Positions 8,205 to 17,295 are shown, counted from the stretch's first letter. The stretch is DNA of 32,580 bases from Bacillota bacterium (GCA_022710895.1 JAKLGB010000003.1:23050-55629); one strand, 5' to 3'. Translations and numbers: made by a program. Notes: generated by a model from the letters alone, not told the origin.

Positions 8205-8208
8205 TATG

Positions 8209-8231
8209 GGAGAGCAAAAAACACTCTCTCC
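8209..8231. repeat. Inverted repeat between hisS and the AI-2E transporter promoter
   Basis: GGAGAG (8209-8214) and CTCTCC (8226-8231) form a short inverted repeat covering the -35/spacer area of the next promoter. The T-run lies in the loop, so it is not a regular terminator for hisS; it could be a weak operator. Confidence 0.4.
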
Positions 8232-8239
8232 ACTAAAAC

Positions 8240-9556
8240 TTAACAATCTTCCGAGCAATCGGCGCATTCGCCCCCGCAGTGATGGGCATGCTCGCGAATT
8301 TTCTGGACCAAATACGGATACAATTGGGCCCATTCGACGGTCTCTTGGACTCCGGTCTCGGTGTCCTTGACGTTGATGACCCCTTTGGCGAGCTCATCAT
8401 CGCCCAGAATCAGGCAAAACCGTGCCCCAAGCCGTTCGGCTTGTTTGAATTGGCCCTTGAGCGGACGATCCATGAAGTCGGTGTCGCAAATCAGTCCCCC
8501 ATGGCGGAGCCTCAGCAGCAGTTCCGAAGCTTTGGTTCGCGCTCCCTCACCCAAAGCGATCAAAAAAGCGTGAATCGGTTCGGGCTTTTCCGCTTCTCCG
8601 AGACTTTCCAGTGCCAAAAGCAGCCGTTCCATCCCGAAGGCGAAACCCACCGCGGGAAACGAAGGGCCTCCGAGGGTTTCGACGAGGTCGTTGTAGCGAC
8701 CCCCTCCCCCGATCGTAGCCTGAGCTCCGAGCGTGGGAAGATCGGCTTCGAGTTCAAAAACGGTGTGGGTGTAATAATCGAGACCGCGCACCAGCGATTT
8801 GTCGATTTGGACTTCCAGTCCCATCCCGCGGAGATGTCCGAGGACGGCTTCGAAGTGCGCTTTCGCTTCCGGGGTGAGAAAATCAAGGGGTTTCGGCGCT
8901 TCGGCGAGAATCGGAGACTCTTTGTCGACTTTACAGTCCAACACGCGCAGCGGGTTGTCCAGAAAACGTGCGCGGCAATCTTCGCACAATCCGTCGATCC
9001 GGGGTTGTAAGTACGCCATCAATTGATCGCGGTAAAGGGCTTTGCTGGGGGTATCGCCCAACGAATTGATCTTGACGCGGACCTTGGGCAACCGCAGGGC
9101 GGCCAACAAGGTGGTGGCGTAAGCGATCATTTCGGCGTCGACTTGCGGCGAATAGGAACCCATCGCTTCCGCTCCGAATTGGTGAAATTGGCGTTGACGG
9201 CCTTTTTGCGGACGTTCGTAACGGAACATCGGACCGACGTAATACATCTTCAGCGGCAGGGAGGGCTCGGCGTACAGTTTGTTTTCGATGACGCTGCGAA
9301 CCACCGAAGCGGTGCCTTCGGGACGCAGGGTGACCATCCGGTCCCCGCGGTCGGCGAAGTCATAGGTTTCCTTTTTGACGATGTCCGAAGTGTCCCCCAC
9401 CGAACGGTGGAACAATTCCGATGCCTCGAAGATCGGGGTGCGGATTTCCCGAAACCCGTACAAGCGGGAAACTTGGAAGATGACATCTTCCAGATCTTGC
9501 CAACGCCGGCTCTCGGCGGGAAGAATGTCTTGGGTGCCTTTGATTTTGGTGATCAT
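8240..9556 (-). CDS. hisS: Histidyl-tRNA synthetase
   Basis: A 438-residue class II aminoacyl-tRNA synthetase. Motif 1 lies in the first 50 residues (GFREIRTPIFE at 35-45). Motif 2 is YVGPMFRYERPQKGRQRQFHQ (from 106). The histidine-specific blocks are RGLDYYTHTVFE (258-269) and ATIGGGGRYNDL (280-291). Motif 3 is GFAFGMERLLL (304-314). An anticodon-binding domain ends near residue 420. The last 16 residues are an unusual Cys/His-rich tail, HHCGGECADCSEDC, that the family does not need. The start ATG 9556 follows AGGAG. A hairpin terminator with a seven-T run lies three bases upstream of that ribosome site, so the gene is apparently read by leakage through it. Confidence 0.97.
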   Translation of the reverse strand: MITKIKGTQDILPAESRRWQDLEDVIFQVSRLYGFREIRTPIFEASELFHRSVGDTSDIVKKETYDFADRGDRMVTLRPEGTASVVRSVIENKLYAEPSLPLKMYYVGPMFRYERPQKGRQRQFHQFGAEAMGSYSPQVDAEMIAYATTLLAALRLPKVRVKINSLGDTPSKALYRDQLMAYLQPRIDGLCEDCRARFLDNPLRVLDCKVDKESPILAEAPKPLDFLTPEAKAHFEAVLGHLRGMGLEVQIDKSLVRGLDYYTHTVFELEADLPTLGAQATIGGGGRYNDLVETLGGPSFPAVGFAFGMERLLLALESLGEAEKPEPIHAFLIALGEGARTKASELLLRLRHGGLICDTDFMDRPLKGQFKQAERLGARFCLILGDDELAKGVINVKDTETGVQETVEWAQLYPYLVQKIREHAHHCGGECADCSEDC

Positions 9557-9572
9557 GCCAATCGCTCCTTTG

Positions 9573-9600
9573 AAAAAAAGTCGTCCCTCAAAAGGACGAC
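9573..9600 (-). terminator. Intrinsic terminator between acpP and hisS
   Basis: GTCGTCC (9580-9586) and GGACGAC (9594-9600) form a 7-bp stem with a 7-base loop. On the minus strand seven T follow (9579-9573). The hisS ribosome site begins three bases later. A smaller CCTCG-AA-CCGAGG-like stem precedes it. The space from the acpP stop is about 35 bases, too short for a T-box leader. Confidence 0.85.
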
Positions 9601-9634
9601 ATCCTCGGTTCGAGGTGATGGGTCAAGAAACGGA

Positions 9635-9895
9635 TTAATCGAAATATTTGGCGTTGACGTGTTCGATGACGTAATCGACCAAATCGCCCACCGCGTGCAT
9701 CTTGGTGGCGGCTTCGTCGGAGATCGAAACGAGGAATTCGCTCTCGATTTGATTGAAAAGTTCCAGAGCGTCTAGGGAGTCCGCGCCGAAATCATCGGCC
9801 AAGCAGGCTTCCAATACGACTTTTTCCGGTTTAACGCCGAGTTCGGAAACGATGATGCCTTTGATTTTGTCGAATACGATTTGTTTCTTATCCAC
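9635..9895 (-). CDS. acpP: Acyl carrier protein
   Basis: An 86-residue, acidic, helical carrier protein for fatty-acid or phospholipid synthesis. The phosphopantetheine site is FGADSLDALEL with Ser40. The start codon is GTG 9895, supported by GGAGG eight bases upstream; no ATG fits. It has its own strong promoter, whose -35 box overlaps the dtd stop codon, and its own terminator, so it is a single-gene unit as often seen for highly expressed acpP. It is slightly longer than E. coli AcpP because of a C-terminal VNAKYFD tail. No fab genes are in the window. Confidence 0.95.
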   Translation of the reverse strand: MDKKQIVFDKIKGIIVSELGVKPEKVVLEACLADDFGADSLDALELFNQIESEFLVSISDEAATKMHAVGDLVDYVIEHVNAKYFD

Positions 9896-9938
9896 AGGTT
9901 AGTCCTCCATAGGTTCAATTTGATGATATCTATTGATA

Positions 9939-9967
9939 ATTATAGACGGTTTTGGGTTTGAAGTCAA
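9939..9967 (-). promoter_or_regulatory. acpP promoter
   Basis: On the minus strand TTGACT (9967-9962) and TATAAT (9944-9939) are 17 bases apart. The -35 box overlaps the TGA stop of dtd (9966-9964). Confidence 0.85.
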
Positions 9968-10437
9968 ATAGAATTACCGTCGATGGATTGCTTCTTCCGA
10001 CTTTCCAGAAGGATCGTCACCGGTCCGTCATTGGTGAAGCGGACTTCCATGTGCGCTCCGAAGCGTCCCGTGGCGACCCGGAGCCCGTACATTTCCGCAA
10101 AAAGCTCGTTGAAACGGTTGAAAAGCGGCTCGGCCGCTTCGCCGCGGCTGGCCGCGGTAAAGGAAGGACGGTTGCCGTCGGCGGTGTCGGCATAGAGGGT
10201 AAATTGCGAAATCGACAGAATCGCTCCGCCCGCTTGAAGAATATTACGGTTCATTTTCCCGTCTTCATCGGGAAAGATCCGCAGGTTGGCGACTTTTCGG
10301 GCCAGAAAGGCGACGTCGTCTTCGGTGTCGGAAGGGGTGAAACCGACCAGCAGCACCAAGCCGGCCTCGATCGAACCCAACAGGGTTCCTGCCACGGAAA
10401 CGGAGGCCCGGAGGGCTTTTTGGACAAGGACCCTCAT
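9964..10437 (-). CDS. dtd: D-aminoacyl-tRNA deacylase
   Basis: A 157-residue proofreading enzyme that hydrolyses D-aminoacyl-tRNA (and glycyl-tRNA-Ala). ATG 10437 overlaps the rel stop as ATGA; the frame extends much further upstream, but only as an antisense-like artefact inside rel. Family hallmarks are MRVLVQKA at the start, SQFTLYAD (77-84) and the cross-subunit Gly-cisPro motif in NDGPVT (136-141). Its position directly after rel and apt is the common rel-dtd arrangement in Bacillota. The end of the gene doubles as the acpP -35 box. Confidence 0.96.
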   Translation of the reverse strand: MRVLVQKALRASVSVAGTLLGSIEAGLVLLVGFTPSDTEDDVAFLARKVANLRIFPDEDGKMNRNILQAGGAILSISQFTLYADTADGNRPSFTAASRGEAAEPLFNRFNELFAEMYGLRVATGRFGAHMEVRFTNDGPVTILLESRKKQSIDGNSI

Positions 10438-12620
10438 TTGCACACCCGCTCGATCGAAAAGACGCCTTTGACGCGTTGGATCGTGTTGATGATCTGATCG
10501 AGTTCCAAAAGATTGCCGATTTCCAAACGCATTTTGATCAGGGCGTCGGTGACATGAGTGACCTGGGCGGACACTTGATTGACCTTGCCTTTGTTGTTGG
10601 TGGCGGCGTTGATGATGTCGGCGAGAATGTTGTCGCGGTTGGTGACGGTGATCCGCAGATTGGTCTCGTACCGACGGGTGGCGCTGGTCCCCCAGTAAAC
10701 TTCGATCAACCGTTCGGTTTCGAAGGCGTGGACGTTTTTGCATTCGCGACGGTGCACGGCGATGCCGGTGCCTTTGGTCACAAACCCGACGATGTCATCC
10801 CCGAGCACCGGGGTACAGCATTTCGCCAGTTTGACCGAGGGATTCGTGAGACCTTCGACAATGACGTTGATGTCCGAATGCAGCGTGCGAAGCCGGGCTT
10901 TCTGCTTTTGGTCGGGGATTTTGTTGATGGACTCGATCAGCGCTTCTTCGGTCATCTCTTCTTTGCCGGTCAAACTGTTGACGGCGGTGATCGGAGAAAG
11001 GATGTTTTTGCCGATTTCAAAATACAGATCATCGACCGAATGAACGCCCTTGGTCTGGAAGATCTTCTCGCATTGCTCGTCGGAAAGATCCATTTTCAAA
11101 TGACGGGCCGTAAGTTCTTTTTCGAATTCGGCTTTTCCTTTTTCGACGAGATAATCACGGCGTTGCCGATTGAGAAAATTCTTGATTTTGGAACGCGCGT
11201 TCGACGTTTTGGCGATTTTCAGCCAGTTGTCATTGGGGCCGACGGCGTTTTGGCTGGTCTTGATTTCGACGACGTCCCCGGTCTTGAGGGTATATTCCAA
11301 GGGGACGATTTTGCCGTTGACGATGGCCCCGACGGTTTTCTCCCCGAGGTTGGTGTGGATCCGGAAAGCGAAATCCAGGGGCGTGGCTCCGGCGGAAAGG
11401 TCGATGATGTCCCCCTTGGGGGTGAAGACGTAAACGTTGGCGTTGAGAATGTCATCGGTGAAGATGCTGAGGATTTCTTCGTCGGTATTCGGCTCTTCGG
11501 TGTAGCGGATCAGTTCGGAATACCACCGCAGTTTCGAAGAGACGATGTCTTCGATGTTCTTTCGGGTGGAACCCTGGGTTTCTTTGTATGCCCAGTGGGC
11601 GGCGACCCCTTTTTCCGCGATTTCGTCCATTTCTCGGGTCCGGATTTGGATTTCGAAAATCTTCCCATGATAAATGACCGTCGTATGCAAGGATTGATAC
11701 ATGTTGGGTTTGGGCATGGCGATGTAATCTTTGAATCGCCCCGGAACCGGAACGAATTTCGAATGGACGATGCCGATCGCCCGATAACAGTCGGAGATCG
11801 TATCAACGATGATTCTTAACGCCAGCAAGTCGTTGATTTCTTCGAACTCGAGGCCCTTCAGCTGCATCTTGCGGTAGACCGAATAGATGTTCTTGATCCG
11901 ACCGTTGATGGTGAATGGCAGTTTCTCTTCGGTAAGCAATTCCTCCAGTTCGGCCTGCATCATATTGACGTCGGCTTCGCGAGACCCTTTTTTATCCTTG
12001 ATCAGCCGGGCGATTTCCTGGTATTCTTCCGAAAAAAGGTATTTGAAGGCGATGTCTTCCAATTCAGCCTTGAGACGGTACATCCCGAGACGATGGGCGA
12101 TCGGGGCGAAAATGTCGAGGGTTTCGCGGGAAATCCGCACCTGACGTTCGCGATCCAAATGGGACAGCGTCCGCATATTGTTCAAACGATCGGCCAATTT
12201 GACAAAAATGACCCGGATGTCCTTGGCCATGGCCAAAACCATTTTTTGATGGTTGCGGACCTGTTCGGAAGCTTTGGATCCTTCGTATTGCAACAAATGC
12301 AATTTGGTCAACCCTTCGACGATGTCGGCGACTTCTTCTCCGAAGAGGGATTTCACCTCATCGTAGCGGGTGTCGGTATCTTCGAGAATGTCGTGCAGGA
12401 GTCCGGCGGCGATCGTCGTCGGATCCACGCGAAAATCCGCCAGGGTCAAAGCGACCTGGACGGGATGGATGATGTAGGGTTCTCCGGATTTCCGCAGTTG
12501 CCCGCCGTGTTTGTCATACGCAAAATCGAACGCTTTTCGGATGAAATCCAAGTGTTCGGGACGGCTCAGATAGGCAGAAAGGGATTCTCGCAGAGGTTGG
12601 TATGTCTCGTCGCGCAGCAT
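10434..12620 (-). CDS. rel: Bifunctional (p)ppGpp synthetase/hydrolase, Rel/SpoT family
   Basis: A 728-residue stringent-response enzyme. Domains in order: HD hydrolase (about 30-180; His52, His76-Asp77 and LADRLNNMR at 142-150), synthetase (about 230-345), TGS (about 393-455), a zinc-finger-like region with Cys601-Cys602, His623 and Cys627, and a C-terminal ACT domain (about 655-728). The synthetase loop reads RFKD (295-298), the RXKD form of bifunctional Rel enzymes rather than the EXDD of RelA, and the HD residues are intact, so both activities are expected. One position that is usually His in LADRLHNMR is Asn146. ATG 12620 follows GGAG. It lies between apt and dtd. Confidence 0.95.
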   Translation of the reverse strand: MLRDETYQPLRESLSAYLSRPEHLDFIRKAFDFAYDKHGGQLRKSGEPYIIHPVQVALTLADFRVDPTTIAAGLLHDILEDTDTRYDEVKSLFGEEVADIVEGLTKLHLLQYEGSKASEQVRNHQKMVLAMAKDIRVIFVKLADRLNNMRTLSHLDRERQVRISRETLDIFAPIAHRLGMYRLKAELEDIAFKYLFSEEYQEIARLIKDKKGSREADVNMMQAELEELLTEEKLPFTINGRIKNIYSVYRKMQLKGLEFEEINDLLALRIIVDTISDCYRAIGIVHSKFVPVPGRFKDYIAMPKPNMYQSLHTTVIYHGKIFEIQIRTREMDEIAEKGVAAHWAYKETQGSTRKNIEDIVSSKLRWYSELIRYTEEPNTDEEILSIFTDDILNANVYVFTPKGDIIDLSAGATPLDFAFRIHTNLGEKTVGAIVNGKIVPLEYTLKTGDVVEIKTSQNAVGPNDNWLKIAKTSNARSKIKNFLNRQRRDYLVEKGKAEFEKELTARHLKMDLSDEQCEKIFQTKGVHSVDDLYFEIGKNILSPITAVNSLTGKEEMTEEALIESINKIPDQKQKARLRTLHSDINVIVEGLTNPSVKLAKCCTPVLGDDIVGFVTKGTGIAVHRRECKNVHAFETERLIEVYWGTSATRRYETNLRITVTNRDNILADIINAATNNKGKVNQVSAQVTHVTDALIKMRLEIGNLLELDQIINTIQRVKGVFSIERVCK

Positions 12621-12651
12621 AAAACCGACTCCTTCGAAAGAGGAAGGTTAG

Positions 12652-12672
12652 GACGAACCGGATCCGGTCGTC
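12652..12672. repeat. Intercistronic palindrome/hairpin between apt and rel
   Basis: ACCGGATCCGGT (12657-12668) is a perfect 12-bp palindrome, extended on both sides by GACG/CGTC with one bulged base. It directly follows the apt stop codon. There is no T-run on either strand, so it is more likely an mRNA-stabilising or processing hairpin, or a protein site, than a terminator. Confidence 0.55.
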
Positions 12673-13183
12673 AGTAATGAATCAGGGCGTGGAGGGGATA
12701 CTTGGCAAATTTCTTGCGGCCGGCCAGTTCTTCGAGTTCAATCAAAAATCCCAAACCGGCCACGGCACCCCCGGCGGTTTCCACAAGCTTGATCGTCGCT
12801 TCGATCGTCCCCCCGGTGGCGAGCAGATCGTCGATGATCAAAACGCGTTGACCCGGACGGATGGCATCTTGATGCATGCACAGAATGTTTTTCCCGTATT
12901 CGAGATCATAATCGTATTGGATCGTCGGACGCGGCAATTTTCCGGGCTTACGGACCGGAACGAAACCGACGCCGAGGGCGAATGCCACGGCGGAACCGAT
13001 GATGAAACCGCGGGCGTCGGGGCCCACGACGATTTCTGCGCCTTGCTCCCGACCAAAGGCGGCGAGCCGTTCGACGGCTTCGCGGAAAGCCTCGCCGTCG
13101 CCGATCAGCGGCGTGATGTCTTTGAATTGAATGCCCGGAATCGGGAAATCGGGAACGTTTTTGATGTAGTCAGTCAGTTTCAT
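12671..13183 (-). CDS. apt: Adenine phosphoribosyltransferase
   Basis: A 170-residue purine salvage enzyme joining adenine and PRPP to give AMP. ATG 13183 overlaps the recJ stop as ATGA. The start [16 protein letters not shown] (11-26) is diagnostic for Apt. The PRPP-binding loop [13 protein letters not shown] is at 114-126, and VRKPGKLP (78-85) is the conserved flexible-loop region. The length is normal. The recJ-apt-rel order is a familiar one in Bacillota and links purine salvage with stringent control. Confidence 0.97.
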   Translation of the reverse strand: MKLTDYIKNVPDFPIPGIQFKDITPLIGDGEAFREAVERLAAFGREQGAEIVVGPDARGFIIGSAVAFALGVGFVPVRKPGKLPRPTIQYDYDLEYGKNILCMHQDAIRPGQRVLIIDDLLATGGTIEATIKLVETAGGAVAGLGFLIELEELAGRKKFAKYPLHALIHY

Positions 13184-15288
13184 GAGTGGATGGCCTCCAA
13201 AAGATGGGTGAGATAGGTGCGAATGCGGGACAACGGTTCTTCGGTCAGAAAAGCCCATTGTCGTTGTGCTTCCATCAAACGGTTGTAGGTGCGGGAATCG
13301 GCCAGATTGCGCTTCTCCTGCGGTTCTTGAAGGGCGATATGCCCTTCGGAACGAATGACGAGATGTAAATCCTCAAACACTTGAACGATCGGGGCGATGG
13401 CCCACTCCGGGGCTTTCGCTTCCGCCATGAGGGTATCCATCGTCGTTTCCGGCCGTTTTTGAATCAAGCGGAAGATGGATCCGATCCCGTCTTTGTTCAG
13501 AAAACGATCCCACAGAGGACGATGTTTGTTGAGTCGGACCGCGACGGTCGTCGGACGTTTTTTTTGCACTAATTCCGGAACGTCGAACGCTTCGGGAGGG
13601 ATGGTCTCGTCCAAAATCAGTTCTTCCGGAGCCGGAGCGTACCCCGGTGGTTCCCCGGCGGCATCTCTCCGCCAGTCCAAAACTTGGAAATGTCGGCAGG
13701 CAAGATCCTTGATCAGGATCTGAATCGTTTCTTTCCCCCGCCAGCTGTTGATGGACAGGCCGCCGACCACATCGATGCGGTCGCCGACTTCCAACCGGCG
13801 GAAATAATCCAGATGATTGAAATCGATGGCTTCCACGGTTTTGTCTCCGTCGGTCACCGATAGTTTGGTATGTTTCCCCGTCATCACGGTCTTGCCCACA
13901 ACGGTCAGATCGGAAAACAGGAAACGCGCTGTAAAAAAGGAATAATGGTCCAGTTTCCGAATCGTTGCGAGCGACACTTCCGACAAACGGACTTGCATGT
14001 CGATGGGCAAATCGGGAACCGGTTGGGCAACGGCCAAGCAATCGAGCCGTTCCTGAAAACGGGGGATATTGGCGATGTCGATCGCCAAGCCGGCCGCTTG
14101 GGAGTGACCGCCGTAACGGACCAGAAGATCCGCACTCTCCTTGAGAAAACCGAGGATGTCGTCATTTCCGAACGAACGCATCGATCCTTTGCCCAACTGG
14201 TCTTCCCCGGTGCAAATCACACAGGTCGATTTTTGGTATTTTTCGGCGATTTTTTGCGCACAGATGCCGATGACGCCTTCATGAAGTCGTGGACTCGCGA
14301 GGACGAGGACGTTATGACCGTCTTCCACCAAGCGTTCGCATTCGGCGTACGCCTCATCGGTCAGATCCTTGCGTTCCGCATGGTTGGCTTCGATGTCAAG
14401 GATCAAGCGGTTGACTTCTTCTTCGGAATCGGAGATCAACAGCCTTACGGCGTCTTTGGCTCTCCCCATCCGTCCCGAACTGTTGATCTTTGGGGCAATT
14501 TTGAAAGCGACGGCGGTGAGATTGATTTCCTCCAGATGCGAAAATTGAATCAACTTTTTCAATCCCGGATTGGTGGTTTTGGCCAAGCGCGCCAAACCCA
14601 GATTGACGATCGCCTGGTTTTCTCCGTCCAGCAAGACGAGATCGGCGATCGTTCCGACGGCCACGAGGTCAAGCGAGGCGTCCAAGGTCGACCCGAGGAC
14701 GGCGGAGGCCAGTTTGTAACTGACACCGACGCCGGCCAACTCCTTGAAAGGATAAGTGGCAGAGGTGGGGGCGTGCAGGATCGCATACGCTTCGGGTTTA
14801 TCTCCGACGAGTGAATGATGATCGGTCACGATTGTGTCGATCCCCGCATCGCGCAGACGGGCGATTTCCGCCCGGCAGGTGATGCCGTTGTCGACGGTGA
14901 TGACGAGTTGAACGCCTTGATGGATCAAATCTTCCACGGCTCGCATGTTGAGTCCGTATCCGTCGCTGAAACGGTCGGGAAGATCGAAGGCCACTTCGGC
15001 TCCGAGGGATCGCAGGGCACGAAAAAGGACGGCGATGGCGGTGATTCCGTCGCAGTCATAATCGCCGTAGATGACGATTTTCTCATGAGCAGAAATCGCC
15101 TGGATGATCCGACGCACCGCTTTGTCCATGTCTTCAAAGCCAAAGGGGTCGTGAAGGGATTCTTTGCCCATACGGAAAAAGCGGTCGACATCGTCGATTC
15201 CGCGATTTTTCAGGATGTGATCAAAGATCATTGCATCGGGGACGATGGCGGGAACCGCCACCTTCCAACCGTACTTGGCCTTCAGCAT
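13180..15288 (-). CDS. recJ: Single-stranded-DNA-specific 5'-3' exonuclease RecJ
   Basis: A 702-residue DHH-family nuclease for recombination and repair. ATG 15288 is chosen because GGGTGAAGG lies just upstream and the promoter places the start of transcription about 20 bases away. DHH motifs: YGDYDCDG (74-81), TVDNG (131-135) and TDHH (155-158). The DHHA1 part contains [16 protein letters not shown] and [10 protein letters not shown]. An OB-fold region follows, then a C-terminal extension of about 150 residues as in Bacillus-type RecJ. It is the first gene of the recJ-apt-rel-dtd operon. Confidence 0.96.
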   Translation of the reverse strand: MLKAKYGWKVAVPAIVPDAMIFDHILKNRGIDDVDRFFRMGKESLHDPFGFEDMDKAVRRIIQAISAHEKIVIYGDYDCDGITAIAVLFRALRSLGAEVAFDLPDRFSDGYGLNMRAVEDLIHQGVQLVITVDNGITCRAEIARLRDAGIDTIVTDHHSLVGDKPEAYAILHAPTSATYPFKELAGVGVSYKLASAVLGSTLDASLDLVAVGTIADLVLLDGENQAIVNLGLARLAKTTNPGLKKLIQFSHLEEINLTAVAFKIAPKINSSGRMGRAKDAVRLLISDSEEEVNRLILDIEANHAERKDLTDEAYAECERLVEDGHNVLVLASPRLHEGVIGICAQKIAEKYQKSTCVICTGEDQLGKGSMRSFGNDDILGFLKESADLLVRYGGHSQAAGLAIDIANIPRFQERLDCLAVAQPVPDLPIDMQVRLSEVSLATIRKLDHYSFFTARFLFSDLTVVGKTVMTGKHTKLSVTDGDKTVEAIDFNHLDYFRRLEVGDRIDVVGGLSINSWRGKETIQILIKDLACRHFQVLDWRRDAAGEPPGYAPAPEELILDETIPPEAFDVPELVQKKRPTTVAVRLNKHRPLWDRFLNKDGIGSIFRLIQKRPETTMDTLMAEAKAPEWAIAPIVQVFEDLHLVIRSEGHIALQEPQEKRNLADSRTYNRLMEAQRQWAFLTEEPLSRIRTYLTHLLEAIHS

Positions 15289-15313
15289 TCCTTCACCCGA
15301 TTTCCGACAACTC

Positions 15314-15319
15314 ATTATA
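15314..15319 (-). promoter_or_regulatory. -10 box of the recJ-apt-rel-dtd promoter
   Basis: TATAAT on the minus strand, about 26 bases upstream of the recJ ATG. The -35 region (TGTTCA at 17 bp) is weak. I see no hairpin terminator between nadC and this box, so some read-through from nadC is possible. Confidence 0.65.
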
Positions 15320-15351
15320 CAAAATTGCGTCCGTTTTGAACAGGCAAAAAA

Positions 15352-16173
15352 TCAAAATTTCAACGAAATGTCCAACGAAGAAAAGGAATGGGTCAAAGCC
15401 CCGACGGAAATATAATCGACGCCGGTGCGTGCCACCGAAGGAACCCGTTCCAGGGTCATGTTGCCACTGGCCTCGAGTTTCTTCCCGGGGTGGGGAATTT
15501 TGACGCAGGCGGCCATCAGTTCAAGCGACATATTGTCCAGCATGATGACATCCGCCGGGGTTTGCAAGGCTTCCTTGTACTGATCCAGAGTTTCCACTTC
15601 CACTTCGATGAGAATCCCGAAGGGGAGTTTCCGTTTGACTGTTTCCACGGCTTGCCGAATCGACCCGGCGGCCTGAATGTGGTTATCCTTGATCATCGCC
15701 ATGTCGGAAAGGCTCATCCGATGGTTGGCGCCCCCGCCGGCCTTGACCGCCATTTTCTCCAGTCTGCGGAGGGTCGGGGTCGTCTTTCTGGTATCGAGGA
15801 TCTTCGTTCCCGTCCCTTCGACCGCATCGACGAAGCGACGGGTCAGGGTGGCGATGCCCGACATCCGCTGCATGAAGTTCAGGGCCAGCCTCTCGCCTTT
15901 GAGGATCGACTTGGTCAACCCGGAAACAGAAGCGATCTTGGTCCCTTTTTTCAAAGTTTCCCCGTCTTGGACGAAGGCGGTGAAGAGAACGGAATCGTCG
16001 ATGACGGAAAAAACCGATTTTGCCACTTCGATGCCTGCCAGAACCCCGGCCTCCTTGGCATAAAAGACGGCCGTCGAGCGTTGGTCGGTGAACAACGCTT
16101 CGGAAGTGATGTCGCCGTTGGGCATATCTTCCGCCACTCCGCGGCGGATGAGATCGAGAATCGAGGGATCCAT
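15352..16173 (-). CDS. nadC: Nicotinate-nucleotide pyrophosphorylase (quinolinate phosphoribosyltransferase)
   Basis: A 273-residue enzyme that converts quinolinate plus PRPP to nicotinate mononucleotide for NAD synthesis. Clear family blocks are EDMPNGDITSEA, LNFMQRMSGIAT, the ILDTRKTTPTLR loop, AVKAGGGANHR, MIKDNHI, IEVEVE and the C-terminal DYISVGALTHS. ATG 16173 is chosen because GGGAGG lies nine bases upstream. ATG 16179, two codons earlier, overlaps the previous stop as ATGA but is too close to that ribosome site. The upstream gene encodes a Fic-like protein with a winged helix. nadA and nadB are not in the window, so quinolinate could be made elsewhere or salvaged. Confidence 0.96.
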   Translation of the reverse strand: MDPSILDLIRRGVAEDMPNGDITSEALFTDQRSTAVFYAKEAGVLAGIEVAKSVFSVIDDSVLFTAFVQDGETLKKGTKIASVSGLTKSILKGERLALNFMQRMSGIATLTRRFVDAVEGTGTKILDTRKTTPTLRRLEKMAVKAGGGANHRMSLSDMAMIKDNHIQAAGSIRQAVETVKRKLPFGILIEVEVETLDQYKEALQTPADVIMLDNMSLELMAACVKIPHPGKKLEASGNMTLERVPSVARTGVDYISVGALTHSFSSLDISLKF

Positions 16174-16175
16174 CG

Positions 16176-17273
16176 TCATTGTCCTCCCAAATCGAGATTG
16201 AGTTGTTCCATGAGATTCTTCTTCGTTTCTTTTTTGTACAGCTTGATCCATTTGGCGCTTCGCCCTTTTCCCAAAGGCCGGATTTTGTTTTCCGCCTGCA
16301 TCCGTTGGAGGGTGCGGTTGATCGTAGAATCGGAGATCAAGGGGTGCCGGAGGCGGATGTCCTCTTTGGAGAACACTTCGTTCAATTTGTCGATCGTGTT
16401 TTCCACATAGTCGGATTTGGAAATTTCCAAGCTCGATTCGTATTCGAAATCCCGCGCCTGTTCGCCCAAATCATGATACATGTCCCGGTAAATCTGGAGA
16501 AACAGCCGTTGCAGCGGCATCAGTTCGGCATATCCTTCTTTCCAGTTGAACCGCGTTTTTTCCAAAGCGCTTTGATATTCCTTGAGATGGAAGTTCAGTT
16601 TCCCAAAAAAAGAGACATACCGGAAAACGATGAGTCGGTCCTGCAAGCCCAGGATATAATAGACCAACAGAGCCACAATGGCGTTTTCGCGGAATTTATA
16701 GATTTCAAGATTGAGGAAATCGACCATGAAATGCAAAGCCAAATAAGAATCTTCGTACTCGTTCTTTTTGCGGATTTCTTGATACAGGAGGATCAATTTT
16801 TCCAAGGTTTCCCGTTTGGAGGAGGATTCCGTCGACAACAGCGAGGTTCGGGGACGATCGAGTTTCTGATAGGCGATCTGGTCGGGGGAAAGGTACTCCT
16901 TGAACAGGAGTTTGACTAAATCGTTGATCTCCGTGACATTCAGATGGAACGTGGGCGCCTTGGGGTCATGGATGATGCGAAAAACCGCGAGAATGTTCTT
17001 GTATAACGACTCGGCTTTCGTCTTCGCCACCGTCGAATCGAGTTGGAGGGTTCGCATCCTCGCCTCGTTGATCCGATTTTCGGACGCGAAAAAGCACTTG
17101 AAGAAATAATAGGCTTCGCGAAGGGCGTTCTGATGGGAAAAGACCTCGATGTCGGGAGTGAACAGTTTTTCGTAATACTCGTTCTTTCCGATTTCGAGAT
17201 AGAGTTTCAACGTGCTCATCAGCACATCGTTGGGGATTTGCGTGCGAACCAGATTCGACAGACAGTTCATCAT
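16176..17273 (-). CDS. Fic-fold-like protein with C-terminal winged helix, active-site motif absent
   Basis: A 365-residue soluble protein without a certain family. Its plan follows Fic proteins: a helical N-terminus, a LNVTEINDLVKLLF helix (111-124), a region before the core with RPRTSLLSTESS (140-151), and a helix pair in which YLALHFMVDFLNLEIYKFRE (177-196) stands where Fic enzymes have HPFxxGNGR. Next comes ALLVYYILGL with a YVSFFGKLNFHLKEYQSALEK-like segment as in Fic, then a winged helix near 293-346 (DSTINRTLQRMQAENKI). The catalytic His and GNGR are not there, so AMP transfer is unlikely. It starts at ATG 17273 (or 17270) after AGGTGAT. It is coupled to nadC; a DNA-binding regulator of NAD synthesis is a speculative reading. 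Confidence 0.7.
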   Translation of the reverse strand: MMNCLSNLVRTQIPNDVLMSTLKLYLEIGKNEYYEKLFTPDIEVFSHQNALREAYYFFKCFFASENRINEARMRTLQLDSTVAKTKAESLYKNILAVFRIIHDPKAPTFHLNVTEINDLVKLLFKEYLSPDQIAYQKLDRPRTSLLSTESSSKRETLEKLILLYQEIRKKNEYEDSYLALHFMVDFLNLEIYKFRENAIVALLVYYILGLQDRLIVFRYVSFFGKLNFHLKEYQSALEKTRFNWKEGYAELMPLQRLFLQIYRDMYHDLGEQARDFEYESSLEISKSDYVENTIDKLNEVFSKEDIRLRHPLISDSTINRTLQRMQAENKIRPLGKGRSAKWIKLYKKETKKNLMEQLNLDLGGQ

Positions 17274-17289
17274 CGATCACCTGTGGAAT

Positions 17290-17295
17290 ATTATA
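17290..17295 (-). promoter_or_regulatory. -10 box of the Fic-like/nadC promoter
   Basis: TATAAT on the minus strand, 16 bases before the first ATG; the -35 region is weak (TTTCAT at 17 bp). The upstream stretch 17362-17380 carries two TCATGA palindromes 13 bp apart, of unknown meaning. Confidence 0.65.

Noticed and set aside
7077-8243. A 388-codon open frame on the plus strand opposite the AI-2E family gene
   Set aside because: The product is rich in Asp, Asn, Glu and Arg as expected for the reverse complement of a hydrophobic protein; no independent evidence.
9557-9634. T-box riboswitch upstream of hisS
   Set aside because: The gap from the acpP stop is under 80 bases and lacks the conserved T-box sequence and specifier stem; only a terminator is visible.
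9911-9945. Possible FabT box at the acpP promoter (TTTGA and TTGAT pieces)
   Set aside because: The half-sites do not form the TTTGA-N3-TCAAA palindrome; the order and spacing are wrong.
10476-11819. A 447-codon open frame on the plus strand opposite rel
   Set aside because: It mirrors the Rel coding frame, which has full domain support; no promoter or ribosome site is seen for the shadow frame.
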